DNA of 11,255 bases from DATGMS01 sp040905145. Lineage in GTDB: Bacteria; Bacteroidota; Bacteroidia; Cytophagales; Cyclobacteriaceae. The DNA is taken from contig JBBDSC010000035.1 of assembly GCA_040905145.1 (NCBI GenBank), positions 1 to 11,255 on the forward strand, in the 5' to 3' direction. Positions 1-6,726 of this stretch are shown piece by piece. Under the pieces are notes generated by a model. That model had not been told where the DNA came from, did not search any database, and saw nothing but the letters and a program-made list of their open reading frames with translations. The position numbers and the translations under genes were made by a program. Position 1 is the stretch's first letter; each line of letters starts with the position of its first letter.

Positions 1-104
1 CTAATGTTTACTAATTGATTTTTTACCTTTTCAATGACCCTGGCTTTTTTTCATCAATCAGTTCAAAACCGTTTTCTTCCCATATTTTCTTCAAACAATG
101 AAAT

Positions 105-776
105 TCACTTTTTTAAAGCCACTATATTCCACTTTCTTTTATTGCCGATACTTTCTAATCCTAACAAGCTTAAAAATAAACTTATCAGTTTTGAATACTT
201 TTTTTTGAAGATAAAAGCCCTCAAACGCTGAAATATCTTCCGTGCAGAATACGATACTTCAAATTCATGGACGTCTTTAAAATCAAGGTAATTACCGTAA
301 CGGTCTTTAATTTCCTCAAATGACCTAAAGCTCCTTACGTGTCCCTCCCAATCAAAATTCGGCAAACATAAGCAAACTACTGTCCCACTTCGTAGGGCTT
401 CAATTATTGGAATATCATTGTTAAAATGCTCCAATGAATTACAGACAAATGTATCAAACTGGTAATTCTTAAGGTCTTTGTAATTTTCTGCGTCAAAATT
501 CAGAAACTCGACCCTTTCATCATTTCCAATCTCTTTACGAGCGATTTTTAATGCTTCATTGGAAAAGTCTGTGAATGTGTACCGTTCAATATTAGGACTT
601 TTTAAAATATGATACGCAAAATTACCCTCTGCCCCCGCCAACTCAAATATTACTTTTGGATTGTGATCCAGCAACATTTCGCTAAGTTTTCGATTGCGTT
701 CAACATAATGACCCCCTGAATACTGATTTGGATTGCTTTTAATATCCTTATCATAAAAACTTACTGGTTTTTTCAT
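105..776 (-). CDS. Class I SAM-dependent methyltransferase
   Basis: A 223-residue soluble protein with the Rossmann-type methyltransferase pattern. Motif I is IFELAGAEGNF (residues 43-53), an ExxGxxG-like SAM loop with Ala-Glu in place of the usual G-x-G. An acidic residue follows at the end of strand 2 (FTDFS, Asp70), then FDAEN (residues 94-98) and a motif-IV-like DTFVCNSLEHF (108-118). The C-terminal third is basic and rich in aromatic and aliphatic residues (FIFKKKYSKLISLFLSLLG), which could touch a membrane or a lipid/glycan acceptor. The substrate cannot be read from the sequence; small methyltransferases of this shape often act in surface-glycan or natural-product gene sets. The ATG at 774-776 is the only good start, with no Shine-Dalgarno site, as is usual in Bacteroidota. 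The next gene is transcribed away from it. The fold is secure, the acceptor unknown. Confidence 0.8.
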   Translation of the reverse strand: MKKPVSFYDKDIKSNPNQYSGGHYVERNRKLSEMLLDHNPKVIFELAGAEGNFAYHILKSPNIERYTFTDFSNEALKIARKEIGNDERVEFLNFDAENYKDLKNYQFDTFVCNSLEHFNNDIPIIEALRSGTVVCLCLPNFDWEGHVRSFRSFEEIKDRYGNYLDFKDVHEFEVSYSARKIFQRLRAFIFKKKYSKLISLFLSLLGLESIGNKRKWNIVALKK

Positions 777-850
777 AATTGCCCTTTATTTTCTTTGATG
801 AATGTCATGACTTAACGTTGTCTATGGTTTTGGTTAGTGTGCAAAAGATT

Positions 851-874
851 AAAATTATCAATAAAATTATCAAT
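851..874. repeat. Two tandem copies of a 12-base unit
   Basis: AAAATTATCAAT occurs twice in a row (851-862 and 863-874), followed by a run of A. It lies in the 252-base gap between the methyltransferase start and the monooxygenase pseudogene. It is too short and AT-rich to assign a function. It could be replication slippage or part of a promoter region. Confidence 0.6.
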
Positions 875-1028
875 AAAAAATTGATTCCATGGCTGATCTT
901 TTTAAGTTTTACTGTATTTATCTATTCGTTAGAAGTAAAAGTCTCTGAATGGCAGGTTTTGAAGACACGATTTCCAACAGACAATAACTAAACATTAAGA
1001 ATTTCTGGATTATCCAGGAACCCATGCG

Positions 1029-1684
1029 ATGCAATTACTGAAAACAACAAACAAAGACAAAGTACTGATTGTTGGGGCTGGCCCTTCAGGGCTTGCTTCA
1101 GCCTTGTTTTTATCTGAAAAGGGGCTGATATCCAGGATCATTAATGGGAGTTATTCGATATAGAGTTGGATTCTCCATTGGCGAGGGATGAAGGGCATGT
1201 AAGACTGTTTAAAGAAGGAGGAATGATCATGATCCGATTAAAAGATAACATTTGGAGAGTGGCAGGCAACATGGAATCCTTGTTAAATTATTTGCCAAAA
1301 CACAGCAGGGTAGGTAAAATCGTTTGGAAATCAAAATTTAAAATCAGTCACAGGGTTGCGGAGGATTTAGTGAAGGACAAGGTGATGATAATAGGGGATG
1401 CCGCACATTTGCATTCACCAGTGGGAGCAAGGGGCATGAATCTGGGGATTGAAGATGCTTTTATAGTAAGCCATTTAATAATTGAAGACAAAACCGAAGA
1501 ATATACCACTATCAGGAAAGCTTCTCTGAAGAAAACAGTAAGTCGGATTAATCGGATAACGCAAGGAATGGCAGGAAGCAGCTTCTTTTCCCGCACTTTA
1601 AGGACCAATATAAGCTTGTTCAAATTTGCTTTTCCTATTGCCATGCCGACCGCCAGGAAATTCATTATGGGCCTGAATAAATGA
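1029..1684 (+). pseudogene. FAD-dependent monooxygenase (PHBH/FAD_binding_3 type), internally deleted and frameshifted
   Basis: Two pieces of one aromatic-hydroxylase-type flavoprotein survive. Piece one (ATG at 1029, stop TAG at 1161) gives 44 residues with the dinucleotide-binding motif VLIVGAGPSGLASALFL. Piece two is in another frame, readable from about 1145 and open to the TGA at 1682. It reads FDIELDSPLARDEGHV, then IWRVAGN, then the second FAD motif GDAAHLHSPVGARGMNLG (from 1394), and continues to a normal C-terminus. Family members run to roughly 380-400 residues. Here the stretch between the first strand-turn-helix and the beta-rich substrate domain is missing, about 100-150 residues, with the join near 1130-1150 and a frame change. 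The enzyme cannot be functional because the substrate domain and much of the FAD fold are gone. It converges with the DUF2784 gene 50 bases downstream. The identity of both ends is clear; the exact join needs a homologue alignment. Confidence 0.8.
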
Positions 1685-1734
1685 ATGTGCCAGTTCGCAA
1701 TAAGTATTATATTGAATCGAATAAATAATTACAC

Positions 1735-2130
1735 CTACTTTTTGCTTTTTTCCCCATAAAGAAAAAAATTCACCTTTAATGATGCCGCAAAAGCAGCCAA
1801 TGTCAGGCCGAGGGTAAGATAATCCACCCACAAATCCGGAAGCTGTATCCCCATGAGTCGTTGTAGCAAATAACTGACATAGGAACTGGGCAAGCGATCT
1901 ACACCCATTTTGTGCAGGATGTCCCAGTGCCAGTCGGTTAAGGGACAATAGCCCCAGCCATACCAGAATCCCAAGAATACCCAGGAAGCAAAGGTCAGGG
2001 AAATAGTGAGCAGGTGCCATTTTCTTAAAGGTTTCCATATCCACCCAAATAGATTAAACAAGATCAGTGCGGTATGAAAAACCACAAAGAAATAGTCGGC
2101 AAATAAAAGAAAATTCGGATTATCGAGCAT
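1735..2130 (-). CDS. DUF2784 family small integral membrane protein
   Basis: A 131-residue protein, hydrophobic over most of its length, with about three to four membrane segments (roughly residues 8-30, 40-60 and 100-120, with a weaker one between). The central stretch WYGWGYCPLTDWHW, followed by SSYVSYLLQR, is the signature of DUF2784 proteins: a Gly-Tyr-Cys-Pro-Leu-Thr-Asp-Trp box and then a short amphipathic region. The family has no assigned biochemical function. The length matches the family, so the gene looks intact. The start is the ATG at 2128-2130. A longer minus-strand frame overlapping it in another phase (1598-2044) has no family features and is a shadow. The gene diverges from the DUF421 gene across a 259-base gap, and its 3' end faces the monooxygenase pseudogene. 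Confidence 0.75.
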   Translation of the reverse strand: MLDNPNFLLFADYFFVVFHTALILFNLFGWIWKPLRKWHLLTISLTFASWVFLGFWYGWGYCPLTDWHWDILHKMGVDRLPSSYVSYLLQRLMGIQLPDLWVDYLTLGLTLAAFAASLKVNFFLYGEKSKK

Positions 2131-2389
2131 CTTTTATTAGGTATTTTATCTGCAATTAAACTACTGCATTTTATCAAACAATACATGTACCAAAGAAATT
2201 ACAGATCATCAAAAAACAGTGACTGGTGGCTTAACAGGAAATTTCATATATTTGGACGCGAATTTGTGTGATAATGATGGATTGAACAAATGATGGCATC
2301 CCCCAACAAGTTTACAGAAATTCACATAAAAAAGGTTTCATCGGATCACCAATTGATGTATCCGGTCCAGTAAAAATATAATCGCAATT

Positions 2390-2911
2390 ATGGAAAACAT
2401 TTTTTTTGATAATTGGCAAAGCATAGGAAGAACTTTTATCATTACCATTCTAGCCTACGTCTTGATGATTGTTATGCTGCGTGTTTCTGGAAAAAGAACC
2501 CTATCAAAAATGAATGCTTTTGATTTTATAGTTACCATCGCCTTGGGGTCTTCTTTAGCGACAGTGGCTTTAAATAAAAATGTAGCGCTTGCAGACGGTG
2601 TGTTAGCATTTTTTTTATTGATTTTTTTACAATACTTTATTACCTGGCTTTCAGTGAGGACCAAGAAGGTAAAAAGGATAGTCACCAGTCAACCTACTTT
2701 ATTACTCTACAAAGGTGAAATTTTAAATGATATTTTGAAAAAGGAAAGGATTACTATTGAAGAAGTAAATGTAGCGGCCAGGAAAAAAGGGATCAGCCAA
2801 TTAAAAGATATTGATGTGGTTGTGCTGGAAACAACAGGTGATATTACTGTCATTCCAAAATTGACAACCAATGATGCGGAAACAATGAAAACCGTAAAAA
2901 ATTACCCATAG
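2390..2911 (+). CDS. DUF421 (YetF-like) membrane protein
   Basis: A 173-residue protein with the DUF421/YetF layout. A short N-terminal membrane domain (segments near residues 15-33, 44-62 and 69-88) carries the family signature SGKRTLSKMNAFDFIVTIAL. A cytosolic alpha/beta domain follows from about residue 95, with PTLLLYKGEILNDIL, then the EEVNVAARKKGI helix and the DVVVLETTGDITVIPK strands. Bacillus YetF-type proteins are about 220-230 residues; shorter forms ending just after the first C-terminal subdomain are frequent, so 173 residues need not mean truncation. The molecular role is unsettled; some members are linked to spore-membrane or envelope properties. The ATG at 2390 starts right at the first hydrophobic segment. 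A frame in another phase beginning inside its 3' end (2875-3003) encodes a membrane-helix-like tail. Confidence 0.85.
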   Translation: MENIFFDNWQSIGRTFIITILAYVLMIVMLRVSGKRTLSKMNAFDFIVTIALGSSLATVALNKNVALADGVLAFFLLIFLQYFITWLSVRTKKVKRIVTSQPTLLLYKGEILNDILKKERITIEEVNVAARKKGISQLKDIDVVVLETTGDITVIPKLTTNDAETMKTVKNYP

Positions 2912-3294
2912 AAAAGCATTGGCTAATCAACTTGCTGGTGCTTTTGGTTACTTTTGTGTATTGGGGCAAATTCCTTGTGGGTTTTCCGCAACGCATCAAA
3001 TAAGACCTTTAAAAAGAAGAGGGGAGAGTACATAAGAGTGGATCACCAACTCAAAATTGTTGATATTGGAGCAGTAGTCAATTTTACTAAGCAGAAAATG
3101 ATAAATGAATCGAGAAGTATGTCTTATTTCCTATTTAGTAAATATTCAATTATTCAATGGGCTTTTAACATTTTATGTAAAACAACCAAGGTTCAAGGAA
3201 ACGAACAAATGAAATTCAGAGTTAATAGTACAGAAGCAACAACACACCATTAAATCGATTATACAATTCAATAAAAAACAACTAAATATAAATT
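2912..3294. other. Gene-poor gap with a possible protein-tail remnant
   Basis: 383 bases separate the DUF421 and cold-shock genes. The first 90 bases continue a plus-strand frame, in a different phase from DUF421 and open from 2875 to the TAA near 3001. It ends in a convincing membrane-helix tail (LINLLVLLVTFVYWGKFLVG, then FPQRIK) but has no ATG, GTG or TTG start before the helix. It looks like the C-terminus of a lost membrane protein, or a very small gene with an odd start. The rest holds only a low-complexity plus-strand frame (from TTG 2954 to about 3253) with no recognisable family, which I do not call a gene. No TAnnTTTG promoter box was found just ahead of the cold-shock gene. Confidence 0.35.
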
Positions 3295-3750
3295 ATGGGT
3301 AAATCACAGGAAACGTTTAATAAAAAAGAAAAGGAAAAGAAGAGACTAAAGAAGAAGCAGGATAAAGAGCAAAAGAAAGAAGAACGCAAGGCCAATTCTG
3401 ATAAAGGAAAAAGCGTAGATGAAATGTTTGCTTATGTGGATGATGAGGGTAATATTTCTTCAACTCCTCCCGATCCAAGTAAAAAGAGCACCATCAAAAC
3501 AGAAGATATACAAATCGGCGTTTCTAAACAAGAGGCTGTTGATCCAGCTGACTTAATCAGAAAAGGAACTGTGACCTTCTTCAATGATTCAAAAGGTTAT
3601 GGCTTTATCAAAGACCACGAAACTCAAGAGAGTGTTTTTGTGCATGTCAATGGCTTGGAAGATGAGGTTAAAGAAAACGATAAAGTTACTTTTGAAACAG
3701 AAATGGGCCAAAAAGGATTAAATGCTGTCCGGGTCAAACTTATAAGTTAG
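3295..3750 (+). CDS. Cold-shock-domain protein with a charged N-terminal extension
   Basis: A 151-residue cytosolic protein in two parts. Residues 1-40 are extremely basic and charged (KKEKEKKRLKKKQDKEQKKE), and a flexible acidic-to-neutral linker follows to about residue 85. Residues 88-151 are a complete cold-shock domain (single OB fold binding single-stranded RNA or DNA): GTVTFFNDSKGYGFI contains the RNP1-like KGYGFI (100-105), and VFVHV (114-118) is the RNP2-like strand, with the aromatic residues that stack on bases present. This tail-plus-CSD form is common in Bacteroidota, where such proteins act as RNA chaperones or regulators under stress; the role here is inferred from the family. 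The start is ATG 3295, with no Shine-Dalgarno site. The photolesion glycosylase gene begins 38 bases after its stop on the same strand, so the two are probably co-transcribed. Confidence 0.88.
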   Translation: MGKSQETFNKKEKEKKRLKKKQDKEQKKEERKANSDKGKSVDEMFAYVDDEGNISSTPPDPSKKSTIKTEDIQIGVSKQEAVDPADLIRKGTVTFFNDSKGYGFIKDHETQESVFVHVNGLEDEVKENDKVTFETEMGQKGLNAVRVKLIS

Positions 3751-3788
3751 GCTTGCGCACTTATTTGATGCTTAACAGCCCAAATAAT

Positions 3789-4217
3789 ATGAGAATATGG
3801 TCTATTCATCCGAAGTATCTTGACACTAAGGGGCTGCTCGCCCTTTGGCGCGAGACGCTTTTGGCAAAAAAAGTGTTGGAAGGAAAAACAACTGGATACC
3901 GTAATCACCCACAGCTTGACCGTTTCAAAGAATCTAATAGTCCTCTAGATGCTATTAATCAGTATTTAAGCATTGTTTATGAGGAGGCAGTCAGTAGACA
4001 ATTTAATTTTGACCTGAATAAATTCAGCAAAATATCCATGCCAATACCGCTGTCGGTCAATCAAGGACAATTAAAGTATGAATTTGGCCATCTACTGGGT
4101 AAGCTAAAAAACAGAGACCTTCGGTTATATCACCAATACAAAGAGGCTAAAACCATTGATCCACACCCCATTTTTAGAGTGGTAAATGGAGAAATTGAAA
4201 AATGGGAAATTGTATAG
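3789..4217 (+). CDS. T4 endonuclease V-like pyrimidine-dimer DNA glycosylase/AP lyase
   Basis: 142 residues from the ATG at 3789. The N-terminus MRIWSIHPKYLDTKGLLALW aligns without gaps to T4 endonuclease V as I recall it ([20 protein letters not shown]). RI pairs with RI, and the following Trp-Arg-Glu pairs with Tyr-Arg-Glu, so Glu22 here falls on the catalytic Glu23 of T4. Further on, VYEEAVSRQFNFD resembles ECLKRGFNI. In T4 the enzyme cuts the glycosyl bond 5' of cyclobutane pyrimidine dimers through a Schiff base on the N-terminal amine, and then nicks the strand. I expect the same repair role here. The alignment decides the start: ATG 3789, not the in-frame ATG 3768 or TTG 3753, which would bury the N-terminus under 7 or 12 extra residues. 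It lies 38 bases behind the cold-shock gene, and its stop codon sits inside a hairpin. Family assignment is good; activity is inferred. Confidence 0.75.
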   Translation: MRIWSIHPKYLDTKGLLALWRETLLAKKVLEGKTTGYRNHPQLDRFKESNSPLDAINQYLSIVYEEAVSRQFNFDLNKFSKISMPIPLSVNQGQLKYEFGHLLGKLKNRDLRLYHQYKEAKTIDPHPIFRVVNGEIEKWEIV

Positions 4218-4243
4218 ATGCGTTAAGTAAAAGCATCTATACA
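4211..4243 (+). terminator. Perfect 11-bp hairpin overlapping the glycosylase stop codon
   Basis: TGTATAGATGC (4211-4221) and its exact reverse complement GCATCTATACA (4233-4243) enclose an 11-base loop, followed by GGTTTTC. The TAG stop (4215-4217) lies in the left arm. It is probably a weak intrinsic terminator ending the cold-shock/glycosylase unit; the AT-rich stem and short T-run make efficiency doubtful. Confidence 0.55.
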
Positions 4244-4294
4244 GGTTTTCTATGTATATTCTCCCTGAGAGACCATCTATAAGCAGAATGTGAT

Positions 4295-4747
4295 ATGTTT
4301 CAGAAGATCATTAAAACCAAACCTTCAAAAGCAATTATTCTTATCCGATTAATGGTCGGTGTGGTTTTCTTATCCGAAGGTATCCAAAAACTTTTGTTCC
4401 CTGCACTTCGTGGAGCTGGACGTTTTGAAAAAATAGGTTTACCTGAACCGGAATTTTTGGGAAGTTTTGTGGGCGGGTTTGAAATGGCTTGTGGAACATT
4501 GATTTTGCTTGGGCTTTTAACACGTCTGGCAAGTATTCCCCTTATCATTATCATGCTGATAGCTTTGGCAACTACTAAGGTGGAACTTTTTGCGGACAAA
4601 GGCTTTTGGGAAATGATGCACGCAAGCAGAACCGATTGGTCCATGTTGCTCGGAAGCATCTTTATATTGATCAAGGGCGGTGGAAAATTTTCATTGGACC
4701 GGGTTTTGTCGAAGCGTCAAAAAAGGCATCATGAAAGGCACAAATAA
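4295..4747 (+). CDS. DoxX family membrane protein
   Basis: A 150-residue integral membrane protein of the DoxX/YphA type with four membrane segments (about residues 14-32, 55-76, 80-97 and 112-128). Typical features are the first-helix pattern IRLMVGVVFLSEGIQKLLFP, the loop GRFEKIGLPEPEFLG with its Phe-Glu-Lys-Ile-Gly-Leu-Pro core, and GGFEMACGTLILLGLLTRLA in the second helix. The length is as expected. DoxX-like proteins are linked to quinone or thiosulfate redox in archaea and to thiol/oxidative-stress tolerance in some bacteria; the exact role in Bacteroidota is unknown. The C-terminus is very basic (KRQKRHHERHK) because it is read through the start of the next gene. It is the first gene of a three-gene operon with a permease and a sugar acetyltransferase. 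The ATG at 4295 is well placed; no clear promoter box was seen. Confidence 0.85.
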   Translation: MFQKIIKTKPSKAIILIRLMVGVVFLSEGIQKLLFPALRGAGRFEKIGLPEPEFLGSFVGGFEMACGTLILLGLLTRLASIPLIIIMLIALATTKVELFADKGFWEMMHASRTDWSMLLGSIFILIKGGGKFSLDRVLSKRQKRHHERHK

Positions 4748-5990
4748 GGAGCTTCTGCGTGTGCTCACCTTAAAAGACGCAGTAGGAATTGGATTGGGTG
4801 CAATAATAGGTGCTGGAATTTTTGTGGTGACAGGCGTTGCCGCGGGAGTATCCGGCCCCGCTTTTGTTGTCGGACTTATAATAGCTGGCATTATTGCTAC
4901 TTTCAATGGATTAAGTTCTGCACAATTAGCTGTGGTCTATCCACATTCAGGAGGGACTTATGAATATGGTTACCAATTGCTGAATCCGGCTCTTGGCTTT
5001 TCAGCAGGCTGGATGTTCCTCATCAGCAAACTTTCTGCAGCAGGTGTTGTGGCCATAGGCTTCGGCAGTTATTTTTATCAATTGATCCCTGTAGCCTCGC
5101 CCCTGGTAATTTCACTATTTGCAATAGTTCTTTTGACGCTTGCCAATTATTTCGGTATCAAAAAAGCTGGAAAGTTGAATTTGATCATTGTAACTTTAAC
5201 TTTGATTACACTTTTGTACTTAATTTTTAGTGGTATTCCTGCAGTAAGTTCCGCCAATTTTAAACCCTTTGCACCATTCGGCATTTCAGGAATTGCCGAA
5301 TCAGCCGCTTTATTATTCTTTGCCTTTACAGGCTATGCGAGAATTGCCACACTTGCGGAAGAAGTTCAAGCACCGGAAAAAACCATACCTAACGCCATCA
5401 TAATTACCCTTATAACAGCTATTGTTCTTTATGCTGCGGTATCTGTTATTGCCATTGGGGTTATAGGAACAGAAAGAATGGCTGAAAGCAAATCACCTTT
5501 ACAGGAAGTGGCGGAGGCTTTGACAACACCTGGCCTAAAGACCGTTACTACCATTGGAGCTTCCACGGCAATGCTAGGGGTATTGTTGAGCCAGATTTTA
5601 GGGATAAGCAGGATGATGTTGGCCATGGGAAGAAGGAAGGACCTTCCATCCCTGTTCCAGGCAGTTCATCCCCAATATCAAGTTCCACATATCGGAATTA
5701 TCATTACTGCTCTGATTATCTTAATGTTGACTCTCGCAGGATCATTTGAATTTATCTTACAGGCTGCGGCTTTCACTATTTTACTATATTACAGCATCAC
5801 CAATATAGCAGCACTTAACCAGCCACAGAATGAGCAAATCTATGGTAAGGCAATACCTATTTTGGGCCTTATGGGTTGTTTGGCCATGTCTGTTTCTTTA
5901 CCGATTAATGTGATTTTAACAGGTATTGGTCTGCTCATCGTAGGATTTATCTTGAGGGTCTTTTTACATCAAGCAGGAAAAGAACGTTAA
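4731..5990 (+). CDS. APC-superfamily amino acid permease
   Basis: About 419 residues from the ATG at 4731, a cytoplasmic-membrane transporter with roughly 12 hydrophobic segments. The broken first helix has the APC motif GIGLGAIIGAGIFVVTG (residues 19-35), which forms the substrate amine/carboxylate site. Helix 6 has FFAFTGYARIATLAEEVQ (about 195-212) followed by PEKTIPNAI, diagnostic for the APA/cationic amino acid transporter branch. The RMMLAMGRRKDLP loop after helix 8 is also typical. It likely takes up or exchanges an amino acid or polyamine; the substrate cannot be read. The ATG at 4731 starts 17 bases before the DoxX stop and fits the family N-terminus (ELLRVLTLKDAVGIG); a longer in-frame start near 4680 would lie wholly inside DoxX and is unlikely. 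Overlap implies translational coupling with DoxX. Confidence 0.88.
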   Translation: MKGTNKELLRVLTLKDAVGIGLGAIIGAGIFVVTGVAAGVSGPAFVVGLIIAGIIATFNGLSSAQLAVVYPHSGGTYEYGYQLLNPALGFSAGWMFLISKLSAAGVVAIGFGSYFYQLIPVASPLVISLFAIVLLTLANYFGIKKAGKLNLIIVTLTLITLLYLIFSGIPAVSSANFKPFAPFGISGIAESAALLFFAFTGYARIATLAEEVQAPEKTIPNAIIITLITAIVLYAAVSVIAIGVIGTERMAESKSPLQEVAEALTTPGLKTVTTIGASTAMLGVLLSQILGISRMMLAMGRRKDLPSLFQAVHPQYQVPHIGIIITALIILMLTLAGSFEFILQAAAFTILLYYSITNIAALNQPQNEQIYGKAIPILGLMGCLAMSVSLPINVILTGIGLLIVGFILRVFLHQAGKER

Positions 5991-5999
5991 TTAAATAGT

Positions 6000-6005
6000 A
6001 AGGAG
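6000..6005 (+). promoter_or_regulatory. Shine-Dalgarno site ahead of the acetyltransferase
   Basis: AAGGAG lies in the 32-base gap after the permease stop. It is 5 bases before an in-frame TTG (6011) but 17 bases before the ATG (6023) that the homologous E. coli Maa N-terminus supports. A canonical site is uncommon in Bacteroidota, so this is the one place in the window where start choice is ambiguous. Confidence 0.5.
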
Positions 6006-6022
6006 ATTAATTGTTATCATCA

Positions 6023-6589
6023 ATGAAAACAGAAAAGGAAAAAATGCTCTCCGGAGAGTTGTATGATCCGCTTGATGAGCAGCTTTCGGAAGAAAGGATG
6101 CAGGCAAGATTGCTTATTCAAGAACTTAATAGTACCCGGGAGGATCAGGAGGAAGAGCGGGCTCGTATCCTTAAAGAACTGATTCCCCAAGCAGGAGCCG
6201 GTTTATGGTTACAACCACCATTCTATTGCGATTATGGAAGCAATTTAATAGTGGGCGAAAAGGTGTTTTTTAACTTCAACTGTGTGGTACTGGATGTGAT
6301 GCAGGTGACCATTGGCAGTAGAACGATGTTCGGGCCAAATGTTCAGGTATACACCGCTACCCATCCTTTGGATGCGAAAGAAAGGGCTTCAGGGCTGGAG
6401 TTTGCCAGGCATATTGTCATTGGCAAAGATGTATGGATAGGAGGCAGTGCGGTGATATGTCCGGGAGTGACCATCGGTGATCGGACCGTCATCGGTGCTG
6501 GCAGTGTAGTAACTAAAGACATCCCCGCCGGTGTATTTGCTGCAGGCAATCCTTGTAAGGTAATTCGGCCGTTGAAGCAGGGCGAATGA
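6023..6589 (+). CDS. maa: Maltose O-acetyltransferase-type sugar acetyltransferase (left-handed beta-helix)
   Basis: 188 residues, cytosolic, expected to be a trimer that transfers acetyl from acetyl-CoA to a sugar hydroxyl. The N-terminal Mac domain (TEKEKMLSGELYDPLDEQL, then ARLLIQEL) matches E. coli Maa nearly residue for residue. The hexapeptide-repeat beta-helix follows from about residue 60: PPFYCDYGSNLIVGEKVFFN, NCVVLDV, the catalytic loop YTATHPLD with His114, DVWIGGSAVICPGVTIGD, and the terminal cap AGNPCKVIRPL. Maa is 183 residues, so the gene is full length. The ATG at 6023 is chosen because it lines up with Maa; an upstream TTG at 6011 would add four residues. It is the last gene of the DoxX-permease operon, 20-32 bases after the permease stop. 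The true acceptor in this organism may be a sugar other than maltose. Confidence 0.88.
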   Translation: MKTEKEKMLSGELYDPLDEQLSEERMQARLLIQELNSTREDQEEERARILKELIPQAGAGLWLQPPFYCDYGSNLIVGEKVFFNFNCVVLDVMQVTIGSRTMFGPNVQVYTATHPLDAKERASGLEFARHIVIGKDVWIGGSAVICPGVTIGDRTVIGAGSVVTKDIPAGVFAAGNPCKVIRPLKQGE

Positions 6590-6601
6590 AAATTCCTTTC
6601 A

Positions 6602-6687
6602 CAAAGAAATAGGAACAGGCTTTAAAATCATTGCAAATAATACATTAAATTATTTGGGGAGGGGGAGGTGTATTCTCTATTTCTTTG
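6602..6687. repeat. 11-bp inverted repeat enclosing a G-rich tract
   Basis: CAAAGAAATAG (6602-6612) is exactly complementary to CTATTTCTTTG (6677-6687). The 64-base interior contains the purine run GGGGAGGGGGAGG. It starts 12 bases after the acetyltransferase stop, so it may form a long-loop structure at the end of the operon mRNA. There is no T-run after the right arm, so it is not a standard terminator. Confidence 0.45.
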
Positions 6688-6726
6688 AAATGTGCCGTGT
6701 GCCACTGTCAATATCAATGATATTAC

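Noticed and set aside
23..112. Minus-strand text IWEENGFELIDEKKPGSLKR downstream of the methyltransferase
   Set aside because: It looks protein-like but is only 29 codons between stops with no ATG; a chance frame or an unplaceable remnant.
851..874. Tandem 12-mer considered as a CRISPR or iteron array
   Set aside because: Only two copies with no spacers, and no replication or Cas genes nearby.
779..991. Plus-strand frame of 70 codons with a hydrophobic stretch
   Set aside because: No family signature, low-complexity AT-rich DNA including a tandem 12-mer, and it begins three bases from the divergent methyltransferase start.
1598..2044. Minus-strand frame of 148 codons over the DUF2784 gene
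   Set aside because: Composition is unlike a real protein, and the overlapping frame carries the DUF2784 signature.
2247..2254. TATATTTG as a promoter for DUF421
   Set aside because: It fits TAnnTTTG but is about 135 bases from the start and has no -33 partner; likely chance in AT-rich DNA.
2954..3253. Plus-strand 99-codon frame from a TTG
   Set aside because: Unusual start, no recognisable domain, and the overlapping frame at its 5' end looks more protein-like.
3753..3788. Upstream in-frame starts (TTG 3753, ATG 3768) for the glycosylase
   Set aside because: They would add 12 or 7 residues ahead of the N-terminal catalytic position supported by alignment with T4 endonuclease V.
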